From positions 8,545-72,544 of the forward strand of contig JACKOM010000015.1 of NCBI GenBank assembly GCA_024234265.1: 64,000 bases of DNA, in the 5' to 3' direction. Position numbers and translations under genes: made by a program. Below the pieces are notes generated by a model. That model did no database searches. It was given only the letters and a program-made list of their open reading frames with translations, and had not been told where the DNA came from. This document shows positions 42,146 through 50,736 of the stretch, piece by piece. Source of the stretch: Oceanospirillaceae bacterium. Its GTDB lineage: Bacteria; Pseudomonadota; Gammaproteobacteria; Pseudomonadales; Oceanobacteraceae. Within the stretch, counting starts at the first letter, position 1, and each line of letters begins with the position of its first letter.

Positions 42146-43389
42146 TACGGTTTTACCTGAATGACCTGTTGGATTCCAAGCGGACCTTGCGTTGTAATTT
42201 TGTTCACTTGATTAACAGTGAGCACCGCGTTTCCAAACTTGTAATCGAATACGGTGCCGGTGGCCGGTTCCCAAACATCTAACCGAACACTTCCCCGTGT
42301 TCCATAGGTTGCCGGGGCGTTGCCGATCCAAGACGTTTCCGTCTTCAACCCGCGCTGGCCGTAGATGTTCTGGTAGCGGGTAAGTAATTCATCCGCGTAT
42401 CCATGCTTTAGAGTTCCAGCTCTTGGCCCTAGGAAGAGACCTTGCCTGTTCCCCCACCTATCAGCCCTGGTTGCAACCTCCTGAACGAGCTGGGCATTTG
42501 TGCGTGCTGCCCCGATTGCAACACCCGCCTCAGCCCTTGCTGCGATTGCTGCCCGACTAACACTACTCAGAAATCTTAAACCAGCAACCCCTTCTGCCAA
42601 ACCAAAACCTATACCTGCGGTGTATGGGTTACCCATGCCGGCAGATTGAATGGTACCCGGATCTGGCAATGCATCCCCGACAACACCCAACAGATTTATT
42701 CCAGCATTAAGCCCCGAACGAATTGAATTTTCAGCTGCAATTGGGTAATACATCAGGCCTTCGGCAATCTTATTGTCGTTAGAATAAGACGCTGGTGGAA
42801 TTACCCCAGGTACCGCATAACCACCGGATACCTCCAACCCACTCAAATCCACCAACACCAGCGGACTATTGCCCGCATACTGATACAAATTGCACTCCAC
42901 CACGCTCTGCACACATTTTTCCGGTGCGGTGGCAAATAACGGGTCGGGGCTGATAAAACGCGCGCTGAGCGGGTCGTAATAACGCGCTTCAAAATAATAA
43001 AGCCCGCTTAAATCCTGCTCTTTGGCGCTGAAGCTGTAGGGTTTAGTTTGTTGCTCGCCAACCGGGGCACCGTAGGGGCGGTAACGGCTGCGTTGATTCA
43101 CACTGCCATCGCTGCGGGTTTCCAGCAGCACGCTGCCTAAGTGGTCGCTGTGCTGGAAATAAATCTCACCTCGCAGGCCATAATCCTGGGCCAGGGTTTG
43201 GGCACGGGGGCTTAATAACCAATAAATCTGGCCGGGTTGCAGCTGGGCCAAACTGCCACCCTGGCCTTTTACCCAGTAATACCAGCGCTGCTCTGCCTGG
43301 CTGAAATACCAGATGCTGCTCAGGGGGTTGTTTTTAACGTAATCCGCCGTGGCCACCGGCGCACTGATGGGTAATACGCTCTGGTTCCA
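42145..43389 (-). CDS. RHS module B: core fragment with restriction-endonuclease-like toxin tip
   Basis: An open frame of 439 codons runs 42145-43464, but its first ~25 codons are antisense to IS110, so the RHS part begins near 43389. The core (HSDHLGSVLLETRSDG ... PLSARFISPDPLF ... GNSPLVLVDLSGLE) is followed by a linker shared with module C (SGGYAVPGVIPPASYSNDNKIAEGLMYYP ... AAIAARAEAGV). A unique tip ends in GSVRLDVWEPATGTVFDYKFGNAVLTVNQ, whose D...DYK pattern suggests a PD-(D/E)XK nuclease. Lacking the N-terminal RHS shell and export domain, it is an orphan module. Confidence 0.82.
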   Translation of the reverse strand, partial: WNQSVLPISAPVATADYVKNNPLSSIWYFSQAEQRWYYWVKGQGGSLAQLQPGQIYWLLSPRAQTLAQDYGLRGEIYFQHSDHLGSVLLETRSDGSVNQRSRYRPYGAPVGEQQTKPYSFSAKEQDLSGLYYFEARYYDPLSARFISPDPLFATAPEKCVQSVVECNLYQYAGNSPLVLVDLSGLEVSGGYAVPGVIPPASYSNDNKIAEGLMYYPIAAENSIRSGLNAGINLLGVVGDALPDPGTIQSAGMGNPYTAGIGFGLAEGVAGLRFLSSVSRAAIAARAEAGVAIGAARTNAQLVQEVATRADRWGNRQGLFLGPRAGTLKHGYADELLTRYQNIYGQRGLKTETSWIGNAPATYGTRGSVRLDVWEPATGTVFDYKFGNAVLTVNQVNKITTQGPLGIQQVIQVKP

Positions 43390-43773
43390 ACCGGCCTGCA
43401 AAGCATTCCCGGTATTGGTCCTCATATTGCCAGCGCCATTGTTTCGTCTATCGGCAAGGGACATTCATTTGAAAGTGCCCGTTGTTTTGCAGTTTGGACA
43501 GGATTGACACCCATACAAAAAGCCAGTGGTTTTAAATCGGTTATGTCGGGCATCACCAAGCGGGGGGATGGGTATATTAGAAAATTGCTTGTGCAAGCCG
43601 CACGGCATACCGTTTTATGGGCAAAACGGAATCCTGATACAAAATTAGGCCATTGGATTAACCAGATTATGCAGCGCCGTGGCATGCAAAAAGGTACGGT
43701 TGCGGTGGCACACAAGCTGGCAAGAATTAGTTGGATTCTGTTACAGCGCGAGCAGGAATTTAAAGTTTTGTAA
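43390..43773 (+). pseudogene. IS110-family transposase C-terminal fragment, copy B
   Basis: Continuous plus-strand reading of about 127 codons: LQSIPGIGPHIASAIVSSIG, FAVWTGLTPIQKASG, ITKRGDGYIRKLLVQAARHTV and AVAHKLARISWILLQRE. This is the C-terminal half of an IS110-family transposase; the catalytic N-terminal half is missing. The left end joins directly to the RHS core of module B, and the joint is the same as in copy A, so the fusion predates the duplication. Confidence 0.9.
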
Positions 43774-44079
43774 TAAATTTTGCAGGAATTGTCTCATCAG
43801 GTAGTCGTTAAATTGATGAAATAAACGGGGTAATCCGCCCTTCCCAGAACCTGGATTGGACACGATCAATCAGATCGGATGACTGTTTTAGGTGGGAAGG
43901 TGCGGATCTCATCAGGGCTGCGGATTAAATCCGATCAGAAGCCGGATATATGTCAGTACTACCACCGCATCTAAAACGACAATGATGGGAAAAATACAGG
44001 TTAATCAGGGGTATTAATGGTGCCAAAGCGGAGTATTGCCTTGACACCGAGGGGAGCGTCTATATATGTCCATGTAGTT
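43774..44079. repeat. Module tail B, identical to 41156-41461
   Basis: Same ~300-bp tail as copy A, ending in TATATGTCCATGTAGTTTT. With the RHS core and IS110 fragment it forms a ~1.22-kb direct duplication (40237-41461 and 42856-44077). Confidence 0.92.
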
Positions 44080-44189
44080 TTGTTTTCATGTGCTTTGCTG
44101 CTTCGCGCGCAAAGGCTTCAAGGTCTTTCTTGTTCATACTGTTTATCCTGCCCAGAGGAGGTTAATGATAAACAGTTACACAGATTTAT

Positions 44190-44453
44190 TTACAGTCCCA
44201 GTCGATTCATTGCTTCACGAATGTCATCAATTGAATGCAAATATTCGTCTGGTGATTCTTTACTATCTATTCCATACAAATACATAATCCCAGCCCAGAT
44301 TTTCTGCTCGTCTTCGGTAGGGGAAAACGCCAAGGTTCCCAATTCTGACTTTTTGACGACATCATAAGCCCATCGATCAGCAGCTTCACGGCTGAGGCGG
44401 CCATCTAAGACCTCTTGAAAAACCCTACGCAAATCGGCTAGCGTAATTTCCAT
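44190..44453 (-). CDS. Putative immunity protein of RHS module C
   Basis: An 87-residue acidic helical protein (DLRRVFQEVLDGRLSREAADRWAYDVVKK, SPTEDEQKIWAGIMYLYGIDSKESPDEYLHSIDDIREAMNRL). It starts 2 bases after the module C toxin stop, the expected position of an immunity gene. The pattern resembles small all-alpha immunity proteins that neutralise tips of this kind; a specific family is not assigned. Confidence 0.72.
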   Translation of the reverse strand: MEITLADLRRVFQEVLDGRLSREAADRWAYDVVKKSELGTLAFSPTEDEQKIWAGIMYLYGIDSKESPDEYLHSIDDIREAMNRLGL

Positions 44454-44455
44454 AA

Positions 44456-45430
44456 TTACCAGCTCCCCGTGTAGTTGCCATCAAGATCAAAGGAGTAATG
44501 CGTTTTCGAACCATTGTTCATCTCAGGTCTTACCTGACGAACATTTCCACTGTGATCCACCGTTTCATGCCATCCGCGAGACCCCCCTGTAGCAGGATCA
44601 AATTCGTGAACATATCGACGACCGGCCATTTCTCCCGGCTTGTTAGCTGATTGAACTTCACCGTAATACCGAATGCGCCCATTTTCGAGTTCTTTTACGC
44701 CGGCCTGACCATATTTTTGCCAGTAGCCAAGATGTTTTGATAGGTCAGCCGCTTGCTTCGCGCTTTCCGCTCCACTCTTTACAACACCCGCCTCAGCCCT
44801 TGCTGCGATTGCTGCCCGACTAACACTACTCAGAAATCTTAAACCAGCAACCCCTTCTGCCAAACCAAAACCTATACCTGCGGTGTATGGGGTACCCATG
44901 AAGGCAGATTGAATAGTGCCAGGGTCGGGTAATATATCTCCGGCCATACCCAACAGATTTATTCCAGCATTAAGCCCCGAACGAATTGAATTTTCAGCTG
45001 CAATTGGGTAATACATCAGGCCTTCGGCAATCTTATTGTCGTTAGAATAAGACGCTGGTGGAATTACCCCAGATACCGCATAACCGCCCGATACCTCCAA
45101 CCCACTCAAATCAACCAACACCAGCGGACTATTGCCCGCATACTGATACAAATTGCACTCCACCACGCTCTGCACACATTTTTCCGGTGCGGTGGCAAAT
45201 AACGGGTCGGGGCTGATAAAACGCGCGCTGAGCGGGTCGTAATAACGCGCTTCAAAATACTTTTATGTGAAGCACTGGCCCGCTTATATCCGGATCGATG
45301 GCGCTGAAACTGTAGGGTTTAGTTTGTTGCTCGCCTACCGGGGCACCGTAGGGGCACTTTTAATTCAGGACCGGGGCTGCGTTGGTTAATACTGCATCAC
45401 TGCGGGTTTCCAGCAGCATGCCTCGGCGGC
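44456..45430 (-). pseudogene. RHS module C: decayed core with intact C-terminal toxin tip
   Basis: From ~45265 down to 44456 the frame is open: SVVECNLYQYAGNSPLVLVDLSGLE, the linker shared with module B, then a unique tip (GVKELENGRIRYYGEVQSANKPGEMAGRRYVHEFDPATGGSRGWHETVDHSGNVRQVRPEMNNG ... FDLDGNYTGSW). The tip resembles, from memory, the domain called polymorphic toxin type 24; this is unverified. Upstream (45245-45430) the core is still recognisable at DNA level but is disrupted by two odd inserted stretches (CTTTTATGTGAAG-like and CACTTTTAATTCAGGACC) and loses its frame. Confidence 0.8.
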
Positions 45431-45522
45431 CGCTGCACTAGCCATTTCCCGCCATCCCCATCTTATTACTTGCCCCACAGGTGTTACCGGCAGTAACATC
45501 CGAGCCCTTAGGGGTACTCTAT

Positions 45523-45699
45523 ATGTATGCACACCGCCTGATACTGCTGTTTGTTTTTGCGATTTTTGTGTTTTCACCCGTCATCATGGACTGGTGGTTA
45601 GCGCCCGGTGGCGCCTGGTACCGGCCCTATGCGGTTTGGTTAATTCTGATTGCGGTTTCAATCTGGCTGGAGCGCTGGCAGGAAGATGATGAGCTTTAG
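45523..45699 (+). CDS. cbrX: CbrX-like small membrane protein, coupled to cbrA
   Basis: A 58-residue protein with two hydrophobic segments (LILLFVFAIFVFSPVIMDWWL; AVWLILIAVSIWLERW) and an acidic end. AGGGG lies about 8 bases before the ATG. Its last 11 bases overlap the cbrA start, and the cbrA ribosome site is inside it, so translation is probably coupled. In Pseudomonas a small gene of the same size (cbrX) sits in the same place. The module C debris ends about 50-90 bases upstream. Confidence 0.82.
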   Translation: MYAHRLILLFVFAIFVFSPVIMDWWLAPGGAWYRPYAVWLILIAVSIWLERWQEDDEL

Positions 45700-48637
45700 C
45701 CTTAGTTTATTAATCAGCATTGTTCTGGCGTATTTATTTGTGCTGTTTTTCACCGCTTATGTGGTGGAAAAAGGCTGGCTGCCAAGCAAGATTGTGCACC
45801 ACCCTGCTATTTATGTGCTGAGCCTCGGGGTGTATGCCAGTGCCTGGGCCTTTTATGGCACCGTGGGCATGGCCCATGAATACGGTTACGCCTATCTGGC
45901 CTATTACCTGGGGATTTCCGGGGCGTTTGTGCTTTCGCCGGTTTTGCTTAAACCGATTTTGCGTATTACCCGCACCTATCAATTAACCTCCCTCGCGGAT
46001 TTATTTGCCTTCCGTTTCCGCAGCCGCGCCGCCGGTGCGATTGTGACGATTTTTATGCTGGCGGCGGTGATGCCCCTGCTGGCCCTGCAAATTACTGCGG
46101 TGGCCGATACCTTCTATTTATTGAATCAGGATTTCACCCGCTCGGAAGTGGCGCTGGGTTATTGCCTGGTGATGACGTTATTCGCCATTTTATTTGGCGC
46201 GCGCCATGTTTCCCCGCGGGAAAAACACGAGGGTTTGGTATTTGCCATTGCCTTTGAATCACTCTTAAAACTGGTGGCGCTGTGTATTATCGGCGGGGTT
46301 GCGTTGTTCGGGGTGTTTGGCGGGCCTGAGGGTTTAAACAGCTGGTTAACCGAGCATCACCACCAGCTCACCAGTTTGCAGGCCACCCTGCAGGAAGGCC
46401 CGTGGCGCACCCTGTTATTGGTGTTTTTTGCCGCAGCTGTGGTGATGCCGCATATGTTCCATATGGCCTTCACCGAAAACCTGAATGTAAAAGCCCTGCA
46501 AAAAGCCAGCTGGGGCATGCCGCTGTTTTTGCTGATCATGGCCCTGATGGTGCCGCCGATTTTATGGGCGGGTTTTTATCTGGCCGAACCTACCCCGCCT
46601 GAATATTTTGCCATGGGCCTTGGCCTGGCACTGGATTCCACCGCCCTGACCACCACCGCATTTGTCGGCGGCCTGGCGGCGGCGAGTGGCATTATGATTG
46701 TGACCACCCTCGCCCTGGCGGCCATGGCGATGAACCATCTGGTGCTGCCGGTTTACCAACCCCGCCCGCGGCAGAACTTTTACCGTTGGCTGTTGTGGGT
46801 ACGCCGCTGGTTGATTGCCACCATATTGATTGGCAGCTGGGTGTTTTATGCCACCCTGGGGCAAGGCCTGCCCCTGGAACGTTTAGGCATTGTGGCCTTT
46901 GTGGCTACCCTGCAATTTTTACCCGGTGTGTTGGGGGTTTTGTACTGGCCATCGGGTAACCGCCAGGGTTTTATCAGCGGCCTGATCGCCGGGGTATGCA
47001 CCTGGGTCTGGGCCATGCTGTTGCCCCTGCTGGGTTTTGCCAGTGACAGTTACATCAGTCCATTCCTGCCGGCGGTGGATGAAAGCAATTGGCACCTCGC
47101 GGCCATGGGTTCGATTTTTGTTAACCTGCTGGTTTTCCTCGGGGTGAGTGGTTTTACCCGCACCCGCCCGGTGGAAGTCAGCTCGGCGGAGGCCTGCTCG
47201 ATTGATACCCTGAGCCGCCCGCAACGCCTTGAGCTGACCATGGGTTCTTCTGAAGAGTTTATTGCCTCGTTAACTGAGCCGTTGGGTGAGCGTGTGGCCG
47301 AACGCGAAGTGCACCAGGCCCTGACCGATCTGCAATTGCCCAACCCGGAAAACCGCCCCTTTGCCCTGCGCCGCCTGCGCACCCGCCTGGAGGCTAACCT
47401 TTCGGGCCTGATGGGGCCGTCGGTGGCACACCGCATTGTGCATAAATACATTCCCTATAAAGACAGTGAGGACATGCCGGTCAGCCAGGATATTCACCTG
47501 ATCGAAAAAGACCTCGAGCATTACCAGAACCGCCTCACCGGCCTTGCCGCCGAGCTGGATAACCTGCGCCGCTTCCACCGCCAGACAGTCGAGCGCCTGC
47601 CCATGGGGGCCTGTAACCTCGGCGCCGACGGCGAGATATTAATGTGGAACAGTGTGCTGGCCGAGCTTACCGGCATAGCAGCGGATGATATTGTCGGCTC
47701 GCGCCTGCAATCCCTCGCTGAACCCTGGCGCAGCCTGCTGACCAACTTTATTGCCGATGAATCCGCCCACCTGCATAAAAAAACCGTGGAAATCGGCGCG
47801 CGCCCACGCTGGTTCAACCTGCATAAAGCCACCCTGCAGCACCCCGCCAACCAGGGTTACGGCGGGCTGATTATTCTGATTGAAGACCAGACCGAAACCC
47901 AATTGCTGGAAGATGAGTTAATCCACAGCGAGCGCCTGGCATCCATTGGCCGCCTTGCCGCCGGCGTGGCCCATGAAATCGGCAATCCGATTACCGGCAT
48001 CGCCTGCCTGGCGCAAAACCTCAAATATGAAACCGACAACACGGAAGTGATTGAAGTGGGCGAGCAGATCCTCGACCAGACCAAGCGGGTCAGCCGCATA
48101 GTGCAGGGCCTGGTGAACTTCGCCCACGCCGGGCGCAATAACGCCCTGCAGGGGCAGGAGCCGGTCAACATACATTTATGTGTGCAGGATGCCATCGACT
48201 TACTGGAATTATCCAACCGCGGCAAAGAGCTGCAGTTTATCAACCACACAGCCCAGGACTTACAGGTGTTAGGTAACGAGCAGCGCCTGCAGCAGGTGTT
48301 TGTAAACCTGCTCGGCAACGCGCGGGATGCCAGCGAAGATGGCAGCAGCATTACGGTGAGCAGTGAATCCAGTGAGCTGAGTGTGGTGGTGCATGTGGAA
48401 GATCAGGGTTCGGGCATTGCGCCGGATGTGATCGACCGCATTTTTGAGCCCTTTTTTACCACCAAAGAAGTGGGTAAAGGCACGGGCCTTGGCCTGGCGC
48501 TGGTATACAGCATTATTGAAGAACATTACGGCCATATCAGTATTGAAAGCCCCGCCAATCCTGAAAAACACATTGGCACGCGGGTAACCCTGACCCTGCC
48601 CCGGTATCAGGCCCGCAAAGTCGAAAACGAGGAGTAA
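45689..48637 (+). CDS. cbrA: CbrA: sensor histidine kinase with SLC5/sodium-solute-symporter domain
   Basis: A 982-residue protein, close to Pseudomonas CbrA. Residues ~1-500 form an SSS-type transporter domain with about thirteen helices. A ~100-residue linker (STAC-like) precedes a PAS domain (~640-740, VERLPMGACNLGADGEILMWNSVLAELTG). HisKA follows with the His in LAAGVAHEIGNPITGI, then HATPase_c (VFVNLLGNARDAS, DQGSGIAPDVIDRIFEPFFTTKEVGKGTGLGLAL). It senses carbon/nitrogen status, linked to histidine uptake in Pseudomonas, and phosphorylates CbrB. The start at 45689 has AGGAAG at good distance; the ATG at 45686 is also possible. Confidence 0.95.
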   Translation: MSFSLSLLISIVLAYLFVLFFTAYVVEKGWLPSKIVHHPAIYVLSLGVYASAWAFYGTVGMAHEYGYAYLAYYLGISGAFVLSPVLLKPILRITRTYQLTSLADLFAFRFRSRAAGAIVTIFMLAAVMPLLALQITAVADTFYLLNQDFTRSEVALGYCLVMTLFAILFGARHVSPREKHEGLVFAIAFESLLKLVALCIIGGVALFGVFGGPEGLNSWLTEHHHQLTSLQATLQEGPWRTLLLVFFAAAVVMPHMFHMAFTENLNVKALQKASWGMPLFLLIMALMVPPILWAGFYLAEPTPPEYFAMGLGLALDSTALTTTAFVGGLAAASGIMIVTTLALAAMAMNHLVLPVYQPRPRQNFYRWLLWVRRWLIATILIGSWVFYATLGQGLPLERLGIVAFVATLQFLPGVLGVLYWPSGNRQGFISGLIAGVCTWVWAMLLPLLGFASDSYISPFLPAVDESNWHLAAMGSIFVNLLVFLGVSGFTRTRPVEVSSAEACSIDTLSRPQRLELTMGSSEEFIASLTEPLGERVAEREVHQALTDLQLPNPENRPFALRRLRTRLEANLSGLMGPSVAHRIVHKYIPYKDSEDMPVSQDIHLIEKDLEHYQNRLTGLAAELDNLRRFHRQTVERLPMGACNLGADGEILMWNSVLAELTGIAADDIVGSRLQSLAEPWRSLLTNFIADESAHLHKKTVEIGARPRWFNLHKATLQHPANQGYGGLIILIEDQTETQLLEDELIHSERLASIGRLAAGVAHEIGNPITGIACLAQNLKYETDNTEVIEVGEQILDQTKRVSRIVQGLVNFAHAGRNNALQGQEPVNIHLCVQDAIDLLELSNRGKELQFINHTAQDLQVLGNEQRLQQVFVNLLGNARDASEDGSSITVSSESSELSVVVHVEDQGSGIAPDVIDRIFEPFFTTKEVGKGTGLGLALVYSIIEEHYGHISIESPANPEKHIGTRVTLTLPRYQARKVENEE

Positions 48638-48639
48638 CC

Positions 48640-50034
48640 ATGGCGCATATTCTGATAGTTGAAGACGAACAGGTCATACGCAACGCCCTGCGCCGCCTGC
48701 TGGAGCGCCACCATTATCAGGTGGACGAAGCGGCCAGCATCACAGCCGCCAAAGAGCTGGATTTTGCGGCTTATGATTTGGTGATTTCCGACTTGCGCCT
48801 GCCCGGCGGCGAAGGCACCGACCTCATCGGCAACGAAGCCGGCACGCCGGTATTGATCATGACCAGCTTTGCCAGCATGCGCTCGGCGGTGGATGCCATG
48901 AAAATGGGCGCGGTGGATTACATCGCCAAACCCTTCGACCACGATGAAATGCTGCTCACCGTAGAGCGCATCCTCAAAGAGCGCAATCTGCTGCGCCAGA
49001 ACGAAGTGCTGAAAAAAGAAATCGCCAAAGATTACCCGACCAGCGGCATCATCGGCAGCTGCCCGCCGATGCAGGAGCTGTTCCGCAAAATCAGCAAAGT
49101 CGCACCGACCGACGCCACAGTGTTGATTCTCGGTGAATCGGGCACAGGTAAAGAGTTGGTTGCGCGCGCCATGCACGAGCAAAGTAACCGCGCCGGCCAC
49201 CCCATGGTGAGCGTGAACTGCGCGGCTATCCCCGAAACCCTGATCGAAAGTGAACTGTTCGGCCATGAAAAAGGCGCGTTTACTGGTGCCACTGTGCAGC
49301 GCCAGGGCCTGATCGAAGCAGCCGATGGCGGCACCCTGTTCCTCGATGAAATCGGCGAGCTGCCGCTCGAAGCCCAGGCCCGCCTGCTGCGGGTATTGCA
49401 GGAAAGTGAAATCCGCCGCGTAGGTTCAGTGCAAAGCAAAAAGGTGAACGTGCGTCTGGTGGCCGCCACCCACAGACCCCTCAAGGAACTGGCGCAAAAA
49501 GGCGAGTTCCGTGAAGACTTGTATTACCGCCTCAATGTGGTGGAGCTGAAATTGCCGCCCCTGCGCGAGCGGGGTGACGATGTGGTGGAACTGGCACAAC
49601 GCCTGTTAGAGCGCGCCTGCAGCAAACTGAACCGCGCCCAGCTGACATTCTCACCCCAGTGCCTGGCGGCCATCCGTGATTACCACTGGCCGGGTAACGT
49701 GCGTGAACTGGAAAACGCCGTGGAGCGCGCCGTGATTCTGAATGATGGTGAGCCCATCAGCGCCGAAGCCATGGCCATCGAAAGCCATATCGACCGGCGC
49801 ATTCCGGTGGGCATGTTTGAACCCGCCGCCAGTATGCCCCAGGGCCACAGCCACGAGCCGCAGAGCAACAGTGCGGATTTATCCCTGGATGATTATTTCC
49901 ATCACTTTGTGCTGGAAAACGAAGACAAGATGACCGAAACCGAACTGGCCCATAAACTCGGCATCTCCCGCAAGAGCCTGTGGGAGCGCCGCCAGCGCTT
50001 GGGTATCCCGCGTAAGAAAAACAGCGGTAAATAA
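48640..50034 (+). CDS. cbrB: CbrB: sigma-54-dependent response regulator
   Basis: A 464-residue NtrC-type regulator. The receiver domain (residues ~1-120) has LIVEDEQ, phospho-Asp in LVISDLRLPGG and KPFDHDE. The AAA+ domain (~140-375) has GESGTGKELVARAMHEQS (Walker A), the sigma-54 contact GAFTGAT, DGGTLFLDEIGELPLEAQARLLRVLQE and PGNVRELENAVERAVIL. A Fis-type HTH closes it (ELAHKLGISRKSLWERRQRLGIP). It begins 2 bases after cbrA. Its expected target, a sigma-54-driven CrcZ RNA, lies immediately downstream, in duplicate. Confidence 0.96.
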   Translation: MAHILIVEDEQVIRNALRRLLERHHYQVDEAASITAAKELDFAAYDLVISDLRLPGGEGTDLIGNEAGTPVLIMTSFASMRSAVDAMKMGAVDYIAKPFDHDEMLLTVERILKERNLLRQNEVLKKEIAKDYPTSGIIGSCPPMQELFRKISKVAPTDATVLILGESGTGKELVARAMHEQSNRAGHPMVSVNCAAIPETLIESELFGHEKGAFTGATVQRQGLIEAADGGTLFLDEIGELPLEAQARLLRVLQESEIRRVGSVQSKKVNVRLVAATHRPLKELAQKGEFREDLYYRLNVVELKLPPLRERGDDVVELAQRLLERACSKLNRAQLTFSPQCLAAIRDYHWPGNVRELENAVERAVILNDGEPISAEAMAIESHIDRRIPVGMFEPAASMPQGHSHEPQSNSADLSLDDYFHHFVLENEDKMTETELAHKLGISRKSLWERRQRLGIPRKKNSGK

Positions 50035-50038
50035 AAAA

Positions 50039-50063
50039 GGCGTGCCTGTGGCACGCCTTTTTT
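50039..50063 (+). terminator. Rho-independent terminator of cbrB
   Basis: Perfect 8-bp stem GGCGTGCC/GGCACGCC with loop TGT and six T, 4 bases after the cbrB stop. Confidence 0.95.
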
Positions 50064-50089
50064 CTTTCACTATGCCCTTACAGGCTGCG

Positions 50090-50162
50090 GTAACACATTC
50101 GCCAGTAACAGGTGTTACCGTGGCGCACATCGACCAGACAAATTATGTCGGGAAAAGTAACA
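50090..50162 (+). promoter_or_regulatory. Putative CbrB upstream activating sites, set 1
   Basis: Half-sites GTAACA at 50090 and 50105, TGTTAC at 50113 and GTAACA at 50157 lie 75-150 bases upstream of the first sigma-54 promoter. TGTTAC/GTAACA half-sites are the CbrB-type operator as I recall it from Pseudomonas crcZ. The density here is far above chance for a 6-mer. Confidence 0.65.
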
Positions 50163-50236
50163 CTTTCCTGACGTTTTCCCGCCAGCCACGCCTAAAAAAT
50201 CACTAACACATTGATTTAAAAGGTATTTATTAAAAC

Positions 50237-50252
50237 TGGCACAGGAGCTGCT
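50237..50252 (+). promoter_or_regulatory. Sigma-54 promoter 1
   Basis: TGGCAC-AGGAG-CTGCT has the correct GG-GC spacing. The same architecture, including CTGCTCTTA after it, recurs at 50711. The predicted transcript start is near 50263. Confidence 0.8.
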
Positions 50253-50262
50253 CTTAGACAAG

Positions 50263-50450
50263 TACAGACAAAAAAGTTCGGCCACACCAATAAAAATAAC
50301 AAAGTGACCGCACGCAAGGCGCAGAACGACCGGCAAAAATAACAATAAAAACGCCGGCCACTGCCAGGGCCAGAAAAATAAGAACAATAACGGCCATTTT
50401 AAATTGATTGTTTTGGGTTCCGATGGAATTGAGCCCAAAACAATCGGTTT
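50263..50450 (+). ncRNA. CrcZ-like small RNA 1 (short copy)
   Basis: About 190 bases with no ORF. A-rich motifs of the Hfq/Crc CA type occur at 50289-50303 (AATAAAAATAACAAA), 50335-50350 (AAAAATAACAATAAAA) and 50374-50389 (AAAAATAAGAACAATAA), separated by GC-rich stretches. The 3' end is a long stem 50401-50420 / 50431-50450 (GATTGTTTTGGGTTC pairs GAGCCCAAAACAATC); a strong U-run is missing, so termination may be inefficient. CrcZ RNAs sequester Hfq/Crc to relieve catabolite repression. This copy has no counterpart at this locus in Pseudomonas that I know of. Confidence 0.68.
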
Positions 50451-50587
50451 ATTCCTCCTCCCCCTTAATGTTCCGAATCTTCACTTGCTAACTGCGTCAC
50501 AAAAAGATCACTTTTGCCTGCAACTTAAAACCCGTAGACCATGTCTGAACACCTGCAACGTCACTTCCCGCCAAGTTTGTGTGCGAG

Positions 50588-50637
50588 TGTTACCAAACCC
50601 CCCAGTTTTTGTTACCGGGGCGGCACCACTGGTAACA
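50588..50637 (+). promoter_or_regulatory. Putative CbrB upstream activating sites, set 2
   Basis: TGTTAC at 50588 and 50610 and GTAACA at 50632; 50610-50637 forms TGTTAC-N16-GTAACA. These lie 75-120 bases upstream of the second sigma-54 promoter, the usual distance for an enhancer of an NtrC-type activator. Confidence 0.68.
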
Positions 50638-50710
50638 ATGCGCCGTCACTTTTGCGTTTTTCACGCACTTTAAATTTGTAACTCATTGATTTTGAAGGCT
50701 TTTTAAAAAT

Positions 50711-50726
50711 TGGCACACGTCCTGCT
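50711..50726 (+). promoter_or_regulatory. Sigma-54 promoter 2
   Basis: TGGCAC-ACGTC-CTGCT, same spacing and same -12 element as promoter 1. The predicted start is near 50737. Confidence 0.82.
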
Positions 50727-50736
50727 CTTATTAGGG

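Noticed and set aside
43390..43464. N-terminal MSLADRRNNGAGN start of the RHS ORFs (also 40783-40857)
   Set aside because: These codons are antisense to the IS110 sequence LQSIPGIGPHIASAIVSSIG; the RHS part is truncated and has no genuine start there.
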